A stretch of DNA of 64,000 nt from G032773895 sp965248935 (GTDB lineage Bacteria > Pseudomonadota > Gammaproteobacteria > Pseudomonadales > Cellvibrionaceae): the NCBI GenBank assembly GCA_965248935.1, contig OZ252214.1, forward strand, positions 3,410,001-3,474,000. Direction: 5' to 3'. A program made the translations under genes and the position numbers. The notes under the pieces are model-generated. The model ran no database searches. It was given only the letters and a program-made list of their open reading frames with translations, and had not been told where the DNA came from. Below are positions 40,782 through 50,725 of the stretch, in pieces (the stretch's first letter is position 1; the number at the start of each line of letters is the position of its first letter).

Positions 40782-42953
40782 ATGGAATCTCACTATACAG
40801 ACCAATCCACCCCGCTTGATGTATTGCAAAATACATTTGGCTACAGCGAGTTTCGCAGCCCACAAAATGACATTATCGAGGGGGTCATGCAAGGGCAAAA
40901 CGCCCTCGTGCTTATGCCCACTGGCGGCGGAAAATCCCTTTGTTACCAAATACCCGCTTTACTCAGGCGCGGTGTGGGCATTGTGGTCTCCCCTCTTATT
41001 GCGCTTATGCAAGATCAGGTGGACGCACTCCAACAGCTTGGCATTAATGCCTGCTATCTCAATTCGACTCTCAATGCAACTGAAGTTCAGTATACCGAAG
41101 AGGCACTTTATAAAGGAGAAATAGACCTTCTCTATATTGCTCCCGAACGCTTATTGCAAGAGCGCACACTGTCGCTTCTTCGGCAGGTTTCCATTGCGTT
41201 ATTTGCTATTGATGAGGCTCACTGCGTCTCCCAGTGGGGGCATGATTTTCGTGAAGACTACTTACAACTCAGCCTTCTTCACCAACAGTTCCCACAGGTT
41301 CCCCGTATTGCTCTCACCGCCACAGCGGACGAACGCACCAGAGAAGAAATTACTACTCGCCTTTCACTCGCTGAGGCACAAACCTATATATGCGGCTTTG
41401 ACCGCCCTAATATCCAATACAGAATTACGCAAAAAAACAACGCTCGCCAACAACTCTTGCGTTTTTTGCAAAACGAACACGCCGAAGATACCGGGATAGT
41501 CTATTGCCTCTCTCGCAAAAAAGTTGAAGAAACGGCTCAATGGTTAGTTCAACAGGGCTTCAAGGCTCTCCCCTATCACGCGGGAATGGCACAAAGTGAA
41601 AGGAAAAACAATCAAGCGCGCTTTTTAAGGGAGGATGCCATTATCATAGTTGCCACCATTGCTTTCGGAATGGGAATAGATAAACCCGATGTACGCTTTG
41701 TTGCCCATATGAACCTGCCAAAAAGTGTCGAAGCCTATTACCAAGAAACAGGCCGGGCAGGCAGAGATAGACAACCCGCAACGGCCTGGATGGCTTACGG
41801 TCTCCAAGACGTTATCACCTTAAAACGAATGCTCGATTCATCTCAAGCCGCAGAGCAACATAAACGTATCGAACGCTATAAACTAGATGCCATGCTCGGC
41901 CTCTGCGAAACAACTCACTGCCGAAGACAATCACTACTCAGTTACTTTGGCGACAAACTTGAACAGCCGTGTGGTAATTGTGATACCTGTATTTCACCCA
42001 TTAATACCTGGGATGCCTCCATTGCCGCACAAAAAGCGTTAAGCTGTGTGTATCGCACAGGACAGGTATTTGGTGTAAAACACTTAGTCGAGGTCTTGCT
42101 CGGAAAAGACAGCGCCAAAATTTCCCAATTCTCACACGATAAAATAAGCACCTATGGGGTGGGCAAAGAGCTGGACGAAAACCAGTGGCGCTCTGTTTAT
42201 CGACAACTTGTCAGTCGAGGTTACTTAAATGTTGATCTTGCAGGCTATGGAGGTTTACAACTAGCCGAACAAAGCCGCCCCTTATTAAAGGGGGAAGAAA
42301 CACTTTTGCTGCGTCAAGATCAGTTTAAGGAGCCGTCGAAACCCTCTTCCCATAAAAAACAAAACCTCACCGTTAAAGAAGAAGATGCCCAGCTTTGGCA
42401 AGCCCTTAGGGAAAAAAGAAAAGAACTGGCTAAAAAGCAGAATGTCCCCCCTTATGTTATTTTTCACGATGCCACACTGATGGAACTCGTGAATTACCGA
42501 CCGGCAACATTAGATCAGTTTTCGCAAATTTCAGGTGTAGGGCAATCCAAATTGAAAAAATTTGGCGATATTTTTATTGAGGTTATTCATAACGATAAAA
42601 ACGCGAGTGGCCACCAATCTTTAGACACAATACAAAAATCGAATGACGCACCACAAGATATATATTACGACTTTACAAACGGCTTGAGCGCAGACGAAAT
42701 TGCAGAAAGTAGAGATATAGCATTAAACCGCGTATATACTCACCTCGCACGTTTTATCGAAAAAGGCGCATTAAAAGTAGACGATGTAGTGAACCTAAGC
42801 AAAGCCGAGATCGATCAAATACAAGATGCTATATTCTCCCACGACAGCTTGGAGACCCTTAACTTAAAAGAACTACAACAGGAGTTTGGCGACCATTATT
42901 CGCTTAACGCTATTCGATGTGTATACGCTGGAATTTTGCACAATATGCAGTAA
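40782..42953 (+). CDS. recQ: RecQ-family ATP-dependent DNA helicase
   Basis: 723 residues. Helicase motifs in order: FGYSEFRSPQNDII (motif 0), VLMPTGGGKSLCYQ (Walker A), FAIDEAHCVSQWGHDFR (DEAH plus aromatic loop), IALTATAD, IVYCLSRKKVEE, YHAGMAQSER and YYQETGRAGRD. A zinc-binding Cys cluster (CGNCDTC), winged helix, HRDC domain (YVIFHDATLMELV) and an extra C-terminal helix-turn-helix (GLSADEIAESRDIALNRVYTHLAR) follow. It unwinds recombination and repair intermediates 3'-5'. AAGGAGG occurs 13 nt before the ATG, a little far. Confidence 0.93.
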   Translation: MESHYTDQSTPLDVLQNTFGYSEFRSPQNDIIEGVMQGQNALVLMPTGGGKSLCYQIPALLRRGVGIVVSPLIALMQDQVDALQQLGINACYLNSTLNATEVQYTEEALYKGEIDLLYIAPERLLQERTLSLLRQVSIALFAIDEAHCVSQWGHDFREDYLQLSLLHQQFPQVPRIALTATADERTREEITTRLSLAEAQTYICGFDRPNIQYRITQKNNARQQLLRFLQNEHAEDTGIVYCLSRKKVEETAQWLVQQGFKALPYHAGMAQSERKNNQARFLREDAIIIVATIAFGMGIDKPDVRFVAHMNLPKSVEAYYQETGRAGRDRQPATAWMAYGLQDVITLKRMLDSSQAAEQHKRIERYKLDAMLGLCETTHCRRQSLLSYFGDKLEQPCGNCDTCISPINTWDASIAAQKALSCVYRTGQVFGVKHLVEVLLGKDSAKISQFSHDKISTYGVGKELDENQWRSVYRQLVSRGYLNVDLAGYGGLQLAEQSRPLLKGEETLLLRQDQFKEPSKPSSHKKQNLTVKEEDAQLWQALREKRKELAKKQNVPPYVIFHDATLMELVNYRPATLDQFSQISGVGQSKLKKFGDIFIEVIHNDKNASGHQSLDTIQKSNDAPQDIYYDFTNGLSADEIAESRDIALNRVYTHLARFIEKGALKVDDVVNLSKAEIDQIQDAIFSHDSLETLNLKELQQEFGDHYSLNAIRCVYAGILHNMQ

Positions 42954-43226
42954 TTCGGTTAGTTAACCCATTAGGTTTGTACTTCAAACCTTTACAAGGA
43001 AGGCAGCCTCGGCCCAACTTTTAGCACCTTTATCTTAGCTCCCCACTGCTTGCTTTTAATACTTTCCCCTGCTTTTTACGTAAATATTTTTTATTGTTTA
43101 ATTGCGACTGAGCAGTGGCTCACAAATTGTTATTAAAGAATGACACACATTTCTCTTTAATATTAACAAACGTTTGATTTATTCGTATAATGTTAATTAC
43201 GACAGGAAGAGCATATAGATGTAAAA

Positions 43227-45572
43227 ATGCGGTTTAAATGGAGTGGTCAATTTTTCTTAATGCCGTTACCTCTGGTATTCAGTAAGCTAGTGTACTCACC
43301 TATCATTTGGACTCTCTTCCTTTTTACGCTCTTCTACCTATCATTCGACATTACCTATTCAGCACATTGGCGTGGTGAAATTGAATTGCATCTTAATAGT
43401 GCAGAGCCCACCTTTGCGCGAGTTAAGGTAAAAACACCTAAGGGTGAATTAGAGCAATTTACCTTTCTGTCTAATAACTCCCCCCTTTCTCACGGCATTC
43501 ACGATGTCAAAATAATTAATACCGGGTACAGCAATGCCAATGCGCTAGATAATGTTGTATCCATTTATCAATTCAATACGGATGAAAACAATATACCCTT
43601 AGGCCGCTTCGTATCTCGCGGCATAGCCGAACACAATGATGGGTATCTGAAGATAGAACCCAATCAGCAAATTAATTACCATGGGCCGTTAAAAAATGGC
43701 TACATTTATTTTTCTGAGCCAGCCTTTTCACCCTACACTGAAGTCTATATTGATAACCAATTCTATGCAGGAATGGACCTATATTCCAACCAGGGTGCAT
43801 ACAGTTTCAAGCTACCTCTCGGAAAGCACAAGCCTGGACGCTTTTTAACTAAAATAGAACTCCCTGTTTCTGAAATAGACTCTGTTCGCCTTGAATTTGA
43901 AAAGATCCCAGAAGGCTTCTCTTTAATTACAGCAAACCTAAACGTTAACGGGAAAAGTTATCCTCTTAACGGCACAGTTAATCGATATACCAAAGAAGTT
44001 ACATTTGATAATAGTATTTTTGATTTAAACGAAAAAGACCACCAAGTAGTAGCTCTTGCCAAATTGATTACTGCTCTTGCATTAGCCATACTGCTGGTAG
44101 AACTAGTCTTATTGTTTCGGCAAAAGCAGCTTTTATCAAGAAGTTACCTTTCGTTCTGGTTATTTTTCGTATTTTCATTATCGGCCATTTCTCTTATTTC
44201 GCTGTCTGCATGGCCTTCCATTATTCAAACGGATTCAATGGCAACCTGGGCACAGGTAAAACATCTGGATTTTAATAGTTGGCATTCTCATGTGTATAGT
44301 TTCTTTATTCTATGCCTATCGTTATTATACGATTCACCAGGAGTATTGACTGTTGTTCAATCCATACTTATGGCGTTGACAATTTCTGTATTTTATTATG
44401 TTGTATTAACAAGAGGCTTAAGTCGAATTTGGGTTGGTTTATTTTTTACCCTAACTCTTACTTCTATTCCTATTCTTATTTACCCTTCCTTTTTTGTACG
44501 GGATGTAATCTATTCTATTCTTACCGTTTTTACCTTTTTACTGTTATTTATTTGGTCTTTGGAAAGAAGAAAAGAGGTAAACCATCGAATTTCTACCACA
44601 ATATACCTTGGAATACTGATCGCTATACTCTGTGGATTTCGCTCTGAAGGTATTTATCTTGTCGTCGCTATACCAATTTTCTATTTTATATTTGTTAATC
44701 GAAAATGGGGGCACACCTCAGCACTGGTTTTATCTTGCCTTGCGATGTTATACACGCAAGGTAAACCCATGAAAGAATACCTAAATGTACATGAAGATCA
44801 GAACTATATATTAACCCTGGTTATTGAACCACTGGGAGAAATTATTAGCCAACATCATATCAGTGACAGTTACCGGGAAGAGCGCGTAATAATTGAAAAA
44901 ATTATTCGCTATGATGATTTAGCAAACCATTATAAGCACTTAGAAGCTTTTTGGAGCGGAAGACAGATCAAATACGGCCAATTCAACAATAAGGATATAG
45001 ACAATCTAAAAAAATTAACCATCAAGCTTGTATTGATGAACCCACATATTTTTATCAAAAATCGGGCAAGGGTATTTTATGATGCATTGTTATCCATTAC
45101 AGGCGATGTTAACGTATTGCCGGCCTACCATTTCACCAATTCCAGACGATGGGGTTGGGATTCTTTTGAAGACGATAAATACCGCCTAGCAATTTTTGAC
45201 TCAGTACCGACTAATTCAACTATTATTAAATATCAATATGATGTGTATGCCTTCGTAAAAAAAACGCTAAAACTTGAAGGCAGTTTTATCACAAGTGGGC
45301 GCACACTTATTTGGAATGCTTTTTTCTCGTTAATATTAACGCTCTTCTTTGTCACTCAATGGTTTTACTTTCCTAAAACAGCCGCTATTTCAACTATTAT
45401 ATTGATGCGAATGGGAATGTTATTTTTGTTTTCGCCTATGTCCCATTTTAAATATTTTTTCGACATCTATATGTGGGGATATTTCATTGTTCCCATGGCG
45501 TTATTTGAATTAAGCCTACGCGCTCAGAATAAAAAAACAAGCAAACCTTTAACCTATAGTCCTACTGTGTAG
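43227..45572 (+). CDS. Large polytopic membrane protein, possible GT-C-type glycosyltransferase
   Basis: 781 residues: one N-terminal transmembrane helix, a soluble about 200-residue beta-rich periplasmic domain (HWRGEIELHLNSAEPTFARV to FEKIPEGFSLITA), then about 10 transmembrane helices from 275, a central soluble loop (KEYLNVHEDQNY to NSRRWGWDSFED) and two to three more helices. SIIQTDSMATWAQVKHL after the third helix has the acidic/aromatic first loop seen in GT-C enzymes, which use polyprenyl-linked sugars. No ALG/PMT motif is certain. It stands before a transposon graveyard. Confidence 0.5.
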   Translation: MRFKWSGQFFLMPLPLVFSKLVYSPIIWTLFLFTLFYLSFDITYSAHWRGEIELHLNSAEPTFARVKVKTPKGELEQFTFLSNNSPLSHGIHDVKIINTGYSNANALDNVVSIYQFNTDENNIPLGRFVSRGIAEHNDGYLKIEPNQQINYHGPLKNGYIYFSEPAFSPYTEVYIDNQFYAGMDLYSNQGAYSFKLPLGKHKPGRFLTKIELPVSEIDSVRLEFEKIPEGFSLITANLNVNGKSYPLNGTVNRYTKEVTFDNSIFDLNEKDHQVVALAKLITALALAILLVELVLLFRQKQLLSRSYLSFWLFFVFSLSAISLISLSAWPSIIQTDSMATWAQVKHLDFNSWHSHVYSFFILCLSLLYDSPGVLTVVQSILMALTISVFYYVVLTRGLSRIWVGLFFTLTLTSIPILIYPSFFVRDVIYSILTVFTFLLLFIWSLERRKEVNHRISTTIYLGILIAILCGFRSEGIYLVVAIPIFYFIFVNRKWGHTSALVLSCLAMLYTQGKPMKEYLNVHEDQNYILTLVIEPLGEIISQHHISDSYREERVIIEKIIRYDDLANHYKHLEAFWSGRQIKYGQFNNKDIDNLKKLTIKLVLMNPHIFIKNRARVFYDALLSITGDVNVLPAYHFTNSRRWGWDSFEDDKYRLAIFDSVPTNSTIIKYQYDVYAFVKKTLKLEGSFITSGRTLIWNAFFSLILTLFFVTQWFYFPKTAAISTIILMRMGMLFLFSPMSHFKYFFDIYMWGYFIVPMALFELSLRAQNKKTSKPLTYSPTV

Positions 45573-45769
45573 TGGTCAACCTTTTTTGGCCAGCGAGTTA
45601 GAGGTTTTCCAAAAAAATACTTCTTTTTCGTTCGGTGATAATTCTAAATTATGGCTATGTGGCCTCACTAAATTGTAATACATTATAAATGTAATCACGA
45701 ACAGAATTACTAGCTACCTTATCATTGTTATAACCATTTTTAGGCATGTTTTCAGTATGTCAAAGGTGG

Positions 45770-46335
45770 ATGGGTTCATTCCATTGCTTACGATAGGGCT
45801 GGTATATTTGGCGGCCCGAAACGCTGTAACTTTTCCCAGATGCAACGTGCCTGTGATGAGCTTGGTATTGAAATCATCTTTGTTAGCTCACCGGGGGCAA
45901 GGTAAGGGGCGTATTGAGCGTTCGTTTGATACCTTCCCGGACTGTCTTGTGCCTGAGTTGAGACTTAACCATATTAACGACATGGATAGCGCTAATCGCT
46001 ATTTATAGGACGTATTTATCCCTCAATTTTGGCTACAGAAAGTGGCTGTTATTGCCAAAAATCAAGACTCTGAATTTACGGCTGTGCCAGCGCATATAAA
46101 CCTTGACGATGTCTGTGTACAAAAGGAGTATCGCAAAATAAGAAACGACCACACCTTTAGTTATGGCAACAAGTAGTTATGGCAACAAGTTTTACTTGAT
46201 TGAATCACCACTCAAGCATTCGATAGCCAAGCAAAAAATCGAAGTGAGGAAGACGAGTAAAAACGGTTTTACTGCGTACTTCGCAGGGCGACACCTGGCA
46301 ATATCAGAAGTTGTTGAGCCGTCAAAGCTCAGCAA
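45770..46335 (+). pseudogene. ISNCY-type integrase remnant
   Basis: Reads AYDRAGIFGGPKRC, MQRACDELGIEIIF, then shifts frame to KGRIERSFDTFPDCLVPELRLNHINDMDSAN, a stop (TAG at about 46007), and continues RKIRNDHTFSYGNK, FYLIESPLKHSIAKQKIEVR. This is the C-terminal half of the ISNCY-like DDE integrases. At least one frameshift, one nonsense codon and a 16-bp duplication break it. The catalytic N-terminal part is not present. Confidence 0.75.
46159..46190 (+). repeat. 16-bp tandem duplication disrupting the integrase remnant
   Basis: AGTTATGGCAACAAGT occurs exactly twice head-to-tail (46159-46174 and 46175-46190). The extra copy adds 16 bp and so shifts the frame in the middle of the conserved SYGNKFYLIESPLK. 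Confidence 0.95.
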
Positions 46336-46711
46336 AGAAGACATTGAAGTACAGAAGAAACTAGACGTACTGGCCTTGGCAGAGAAGTTGGGGAATGTCG
46401 CCGATAGCGGGATATCTCGTGACACAATTTGTCGTCATCGCAAATTGATACAAGAAGGCGGTATTGACTTACTTAAGCGGCAAGTTGACCCAGACCTGAT
46501 TCACCAAAATCGTGCTGATGAAAATGTAGAAAAAGTCGTCGTGGACTTCTCGCTTGAACATCCTCATTTGGGCCAGCAGAAAGTCGCTCTGCAATTGAAT
46601 GCGAACTTCGGACTCGATATTAGTCCTGGCGGTGTGCGCGGGATATGGCTTCATCAAAACATTAATACAACGGCATTACGAGTTGAAACGTCACTATTAA
46701 AAACGGCCTAA
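46336..46711 (+). pseudogene. IS481-like helix-turn-helix transposase fragment, fused in frame after the integrase tail
   Basis: In the frame that opens at 46163, the ISNCY tail runs to about VVEPSKL, and then an N-terminal domain of another transposase begins: EDIEVQKKLDVLALAEKLGN, SRDTICRHRKLIQEGGIDLL, VDFSLEHPHLGQQKV, SPGGVRGIW. The helix-turn-helix has lost a short segment after LGNV. The 182-codon frame thus is a chimaera of two dead insertion sequences, not a real gene. Confidence 0.65.
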
Positions 46712-46845
46712 TGGCGGTCGTTGGATTGCTGATAAATAAGTGAACTGATATGCTGTTTACGTCAAAGTCGTTTGGTAATTAGTCCGACAGTCTCCCTTGG
46801 TAATGACACTAATACAATAGATTACATTCGTGTGAATATATGAAG

Positions 46846-47035
46846 GTGAAGTCATTATTTATTTGGATGAATGTGGTTTTGCCAAAGGTATGCCTCAAAC
46901 TCATTTTTATTCTAAAAAAGGAGGGCTCCCATAATTGACGGGTTAAAGGTGTATCAATGTTATCGGCGCGATCATAGGGTTTGTTTTTTTGACCGTTGTA
47001 TTATTTGAGTTGAATATTAATTCAGACCTGGAAAA
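46846..47035 (+). pseudogene. IS630-family transposase fragment
   Basis: Plus strand reads VIIYLDECGFAKGMPQTHFY and, after a frame change and a missing part, NVIGAIIGFVFLTVVLFELN, typical of the DDE domain of IS630 (first catalytic Asp in LDECGF). Only about 60 codons remain. It ends the IS cluster that begins at about 45770. Confidence 0.75.
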
Positions 47036-47102
47036 AAAGGGAGCGGGCACCAATAGAATAACTGTGCGGTGCTCGCCCCTTAATGTATAGATAGGCTAAA
47101 TA

Positions 47103-48419
47103 TTAGGGAAGCTCATCCAGCCATTCAACAATCACTGCTGCACCCTGATTACTAAATGATTCTTCAGTCCCAGGACCCTTACACGGTTCTTCTGCCACAC
47201 GCTGCCAATCTTCATCGAGATAATTAGCCGGGACTTTTCTGTCTATGGAAGCAGAGAAGCAATTGATAAACCCTGTTTCTATTGATGAGTATAGTGATTC
47301 TGCAATAGATGCGATAAACCCACTTCCTCCGTAGCCAAACACTGTACGATTAGAGCTAGAACAAGAGCCAGAAGAAAGCCCCCCCTCGTAACCAGCACCG
47401 CCACCTCCGCGACCAGTACGGCAATTAGCTGCCATATCACCACTGACAGTTAAATTAGACAGGTCATTTCCATCAAAGCCGTTACGAATACCGAAAGCTC
47501 CATCGCTACTGGAGCCGCCGCCGCCAGCAATAATAACCGCTCTAGCTTGATCACTGGAAAGAACAGGTTCGGTGCCTGTAAATATGCCTGACAAACCTCC
47601 ACCAGAACCACCAAAACCATAGTTTTCCGTTCCGCCATTATTTCCCCATCTACCTGCAATAACAGAATATTCATCTCCTGCGGTAACGGGAATAACGGCG
47701 GTGGTATAGCCTCCTACACCTCCACGAGCGCCATTATCTCTATTGCCGCCAGCTCCCCAAGCTTTTACTTCCATATATTTAGCACCAGTAGGAACCTCCA
47801 TTAGCTGATCACTTCCAGTGTGAAAGAAATCTTCTTTACATGCATTTTCGTCTTCAGAAAGCAATTGTTTACATTCTAGTTCAGGCTCTTGTGGGGCATT
47901 GATTTTTTTCTTTAAATAAGAAACCTTGACTACGCCTGGGTGAGTTGCGCAGCCTCCTTGTCCTATAAATGTAAGACGGGTTTTTGTTTTACCCTCTTTC
48001 ACCTTTGTTTTTCTCTTTATCAATTCAATAACCGCATCTAATTTTTTATATGGTTTGCGATGTTTTTTATGATAGGACCAATGTTGTTTCTTATTTACTT
48101 GTTCACCTTTCCAGTATAAATAAAATTCTCCTTTACCTATTTGCTTATAGCGTATTGGCCCTTTTCGATTGCTACAAGTAGAATATTCATTGGCTGCAAA
48201 AATGCCTGCTGCTGCAAAAGCACCTTCATCGACAGTAATCGTACCGTCTTGATGGAATGTCACTTTTCCTCTTGTGTCTGAGTATATAGGGTCAACTGTT
48301 ACGTTTTTAACGTTCCATGTGCCCAGCAATTCTTCTTGTGTAATAGATATTGCTTGAGCCATGCTAGCTATAAGCATAATTACACAGATGAACATAGTTT
48401 TCGAGATGTTCGGTTTCAT
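47103..48419 (-). CDS. Secreted glycine-rich-domain protein
   Basis: 438 residues. Signal peptide (TMFICVIMLIASMAQA), a lipocalin-like N-terminal part (about 30-170: LLGTWNVKNVTVDPIY, GKVTFHQDGTITVDEG), then a glycine-rich domain (about 210-360) of the ALK/LTK-like type, with WGAGGNRDNGARGGVGGYTT, GDEYSVIAGRWG, GFGGSGGGLSG and IIAGGGGSSSDGAFGI. Such domains are found in cell-surface and phage-adhesion proteins. The start ATG at 48419 has GTGGAG 7 nt before it; the longer frame begins at GTG 48431 inside that site. The upstream GGAGAAAAAAATG layout is shared with the carboxypeptidase gene. Confidence 0.7.
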   Translation of the reverse strand: MKPNISKTMFICVIMLIASMAQAISITQEELLGTWNVKNVTVDPIYSDTRGKVTFHQDGTITVDEGAFAAAGIFAANEYSTCSNRKGPIRYKQIGKGEFYLYWKGEQVNKKQHWSYHKKHRKPYKKLDAVIELIKRKTKVKEGKTKTRLTFIGQGGCATHPGVVKVSYLKKKINAPQEPELECKQLLSEDENACKEDFFHTGSDQLMEVPTGAKYMEVKAWGAGGNRDNGARGGVGGYTTAVIPVTAGDEYSVIAGRWGNNGGTENYGFGGSGGGLSGIFTGTEPVLSSDQARAVIIAGGGGSSSDGAFGIRNGFDGNDLSNLTVSGDMAANCRTGRGGGGAGYEGGLSSGSCSSSNRTVFGYGGSGFIASIAESLYSSIETGFINCFSASIDRKVPANYLDEDWQRVAEEPCKGPGTEESFSNQGAAVIVEWLDELP

Positions 48420-48593
48420 TTTTTTCTCCACTGTTTATTGCATAAGAATGTTTTCATTAATATGAACAATATATCTTTTCCTGAAGATTTTTATAGTAAT
48501 TGATCGACACGCAAGATTGACAAATAACGCATTAAAATTCGCGGTGGCAATTCAATTACTTTATGTAGGCTAACATTCAATGGTTCGGTGTGC

Positions 48594-48611
48594 TTCATCC
48601 TTTAGGATGAA
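48594..48611. repeat. Palindrome TTCATCC-TTTA-GGATGAA, copy 1
   Basis: TTCATCCTTTAGGATGAA is a perfect 7-bp stem around TTTA. The flanks are also shared with copy 2 (AAATTAAT after it), so a 25-bp segment is repeated. Lies about 175 bp before the glycine-rich protein's start. Confidence 0.85.
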
Positions 48612-48991
48612 ATTAATATTAAAAACTATTGTTTATATTTTTTGATTTTATTGTGTGATGGTTTCATATAGAGATTAGTTAATTTTTTAGAGTTGAATGG
48701 GTTTCGATATGCTAGAAGAAGTAATGCAGTAGTTTTTAAAAATTACTTGATGTGAGATTGGCTAAGTTTATATGCTTTATGTGAACGTATGCCGTAGCGC
48801 AGTTGGTTGTCGTTAAATAATAAATTTTTTGTACGATGAATATAAAATGAATTTCTTGTCTTTTGAATTTTGCAGTGATTGATTTGATGTAATAATTCTA
48901 TATGCATATATATTGTATATAATATCTTTATAAGAAATCGATAAGCCAATAAAATTATCCAGGTAGGTTAACACTTAGTTTTATCGTTTTC

Positions 48992-49009
48992 TTCATCCTT
49001 TAGGGTGAA
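48992..49009. repeat. Palindrome TTCATCC-TTTA-GGGTGAA, copy 2
   Basis: Same as copy 1 apart from one base in the right arm (GGGTGAA), followed by the same AATTAAT. Copies are 398 bp apart in the same orientation, between the glycine-rich gene and the LuxR-type regulator. Confidence 0.85.
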
Positions 49010-49302
49010 ATTAATGATATAAAAAATATTATCTGTATTTTAATAATGTATATATGATAATTTAAGGATTGCTTGTGTCCAGAGTTGTTATAATAAAAAT
49101 AATACAATCTATTATCAAAAAATAGGTGATTTAAGGTGGGCAAGACGTTCTCCGGTTTTTTATTGCATAGGGAGCTTGGAAATGTGCATATTGGTCTGTT
49201 TGTTTAAGCCAACCCAAATGGCGCTTATTTCATTTTTAATGCTCGTAACCCAATTATGAGGGTAAATAGTTTATTGATACTGAACATAATGTATTTTGTT
49301 AT

Positions 49303-49956
49303 TTAATCTAAACCCATATGTTCTACTTTTTTTATACACGCTATTTTGTTAGGAACATTAAAAACGGAAAATAGCGCTCTCACATGGGATTTTATGGTGT
49401 TCTCGCTTAAGCAAAGGGTCATTGCCATCTGCTTATTTGAATAGCCCTTACGTATAAGTGTTAATACACGATATTGCTTAGGGGTAATGCCATAGCCTGA
49501 AGCCAAGTCTCCTTCAGGTTTTTTACCTGTTTGAACTCTACGTATTTGTTCAATTTGTAATGCAATATGATCTGGAATATATATTTTGCCATTCATCACA
49601 CACTTTATCGCCTGTTGTAAATCTTTACTCCCCGCAGACTTGGATATAAAACCCAAAGCGCCTTGGTCTAATGCACGTAGTATTTCTTTTATTTTGTCTT
49701 GAGCTGAAATTATTAATGTCGGAATCGCAAGGCTACGCTCTCTGAGTACAGTCAGTAAGTCGACACTTTCCATACCCGTCACAGGCATATTAAGGCCCAA
49801 TAAAATAAAATCGTAGGTATATCCTTGGTCAAGTCTTGCTATGGCCTGCTCAACGGTGGATGCGAAATCAATTTTGGTTTGAGGGTTATGCTTGCAAAGA
49901 AACTCTGCTACTCCATCTAAAAAGAGGGGATGATTATCAACAGCAAGTACTCTCAT
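49303..49956 (-). CDS. LuxR-type response regulator with a degenerate receiver domain
   Basis: 217 residues. N-terminal receiver domain (1-120: MRVLAVDNHPLFLDGV, then YDFILLGLNMPVTGM and GALGFISKSAG) and a C-terminal LuxR helix-turn-helix (about 150-212: GYGITPKQYRVLTLIRKGYS, ENTIKSHVRALF). The usual phospho-acceptor Asp (LDLNMP) is Gly54 here, and the acidic pair in V-D-D-H-P is D7-N8, so ordinary phosphorylation is not expected. The conserved Lys (ISKSAG) and DNA-binding helix are intact. No kinase lies beside it. Its likely mode is phosphorylation-independent or ligand/partner-regulated; this is inference. Confidence 0.88.
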   Translation of the reverse strand: MRVLAVDNHPLFLDGVAEFLCKHNPQTKIDFASTVEQAIARLDQGYTYDFILLGLNMPVTGMESVDLLTVLRERSLAIPTLIISAQDKIKEILRALDQGALGFISKSAGSKDLQQAIKCVMNGKIYIPDHIALQIEQIRRVQTGKKPEGDLASGYGITPKQYRVLTLIRKGYSNKQMAMTLCLSENTIKSHVRALFSVFNVPNKIACIKKVEHMGLD

Positions 49957-50188
49957 GGTTTATTTTTCCTTTTCTTTTTTATGTGTCGGATGCCGGACAA
50001 TAATGTGTTTGCTGATCAAGGTGCTGAACTCTCTGTGTAAGGTTCTGGTATTTTTATACTGGATTTCTTCTACCCAACCATCTTTTATTACTTCTGTTCG
50101 TTATTAAAAATACAATCTTTTAGGCCGTGTGATTGTTGATGGAATTTTACTATGGCAAGTTCTATGGCAAATTTTGTTCCATATTGTA

Positions 50189-50452
50189 TTTTTTTTATGT
50201 TGTCCAGAGAGTTAGTCGTTTATGTAGGTTGTCTATTTGGAGGCGGTTGAATGTTTTGTAAACTGATTCGATAAAATAATAACGATTTGAGCGTCATACT
50301 GTTGATTATTGAACGGGTTTTTACAAAATGATAAATGATGGATTGTGTCTTATAATAGATTTTTTTTATGGCGTTTAGAGACTTAGTTGTACATACAAGT
50401 CATCCATTTAAGAAAGGCGGAATACTTTGTAAACTATTCCGACACAAAAATA
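50189..50452. repeat. Two diverged 92-bp direct repeats between the regulator and the carboxypeptidase
   Basis: Copy A (50189-50280) and copy B (50361-50452) share TTTTTTTATG, AGAGA-TTAGT, TC-ATTT, GG-GAAT, TTTGTAAACT, TTCG/TCCG and AATAA in the same order and spacing, about 65 percent alike. They lie in the 769-bp gap (49957-50725) that is otherwise gene-free, upstream of the degenerate regulator. Confidence 0.65.
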
Positions 50453-50725
50453 ATTTTTTTAATGCCAAAAAGATGATTAGCTAGCCGGTATTTTTTAAAG
50501 GTATGTTTACTTTTCTCGTTTTAATTTAAACAATTGGGTAAGATTTTTCTAGTTCCCAATATTTTCCTGTGGAAGTTAGGATATACAGATAGATTTTGAG
50601 GCTGAGATATGCGGAGGTGTTATGGTTTATTTTGTGGTTGTATTTTTTATCTAATGACACATCCCTGTGTCATTTTTTCGATTAAGACTTAATTTAGAAT
50701 AGGTTTTCTATGAACCTAGATTTTG

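Larger units (their letters stand above)
48420..49302. other. AT-rich intergenic region with two palindromes
   Basis: About 880 bp upstream of the glycine-rich gene and downstream of the regulator. It is strongly AT-rich with no supported gene. Holds two near-identical 18-bp palindromes (see next entries). Confidence 0.5.
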
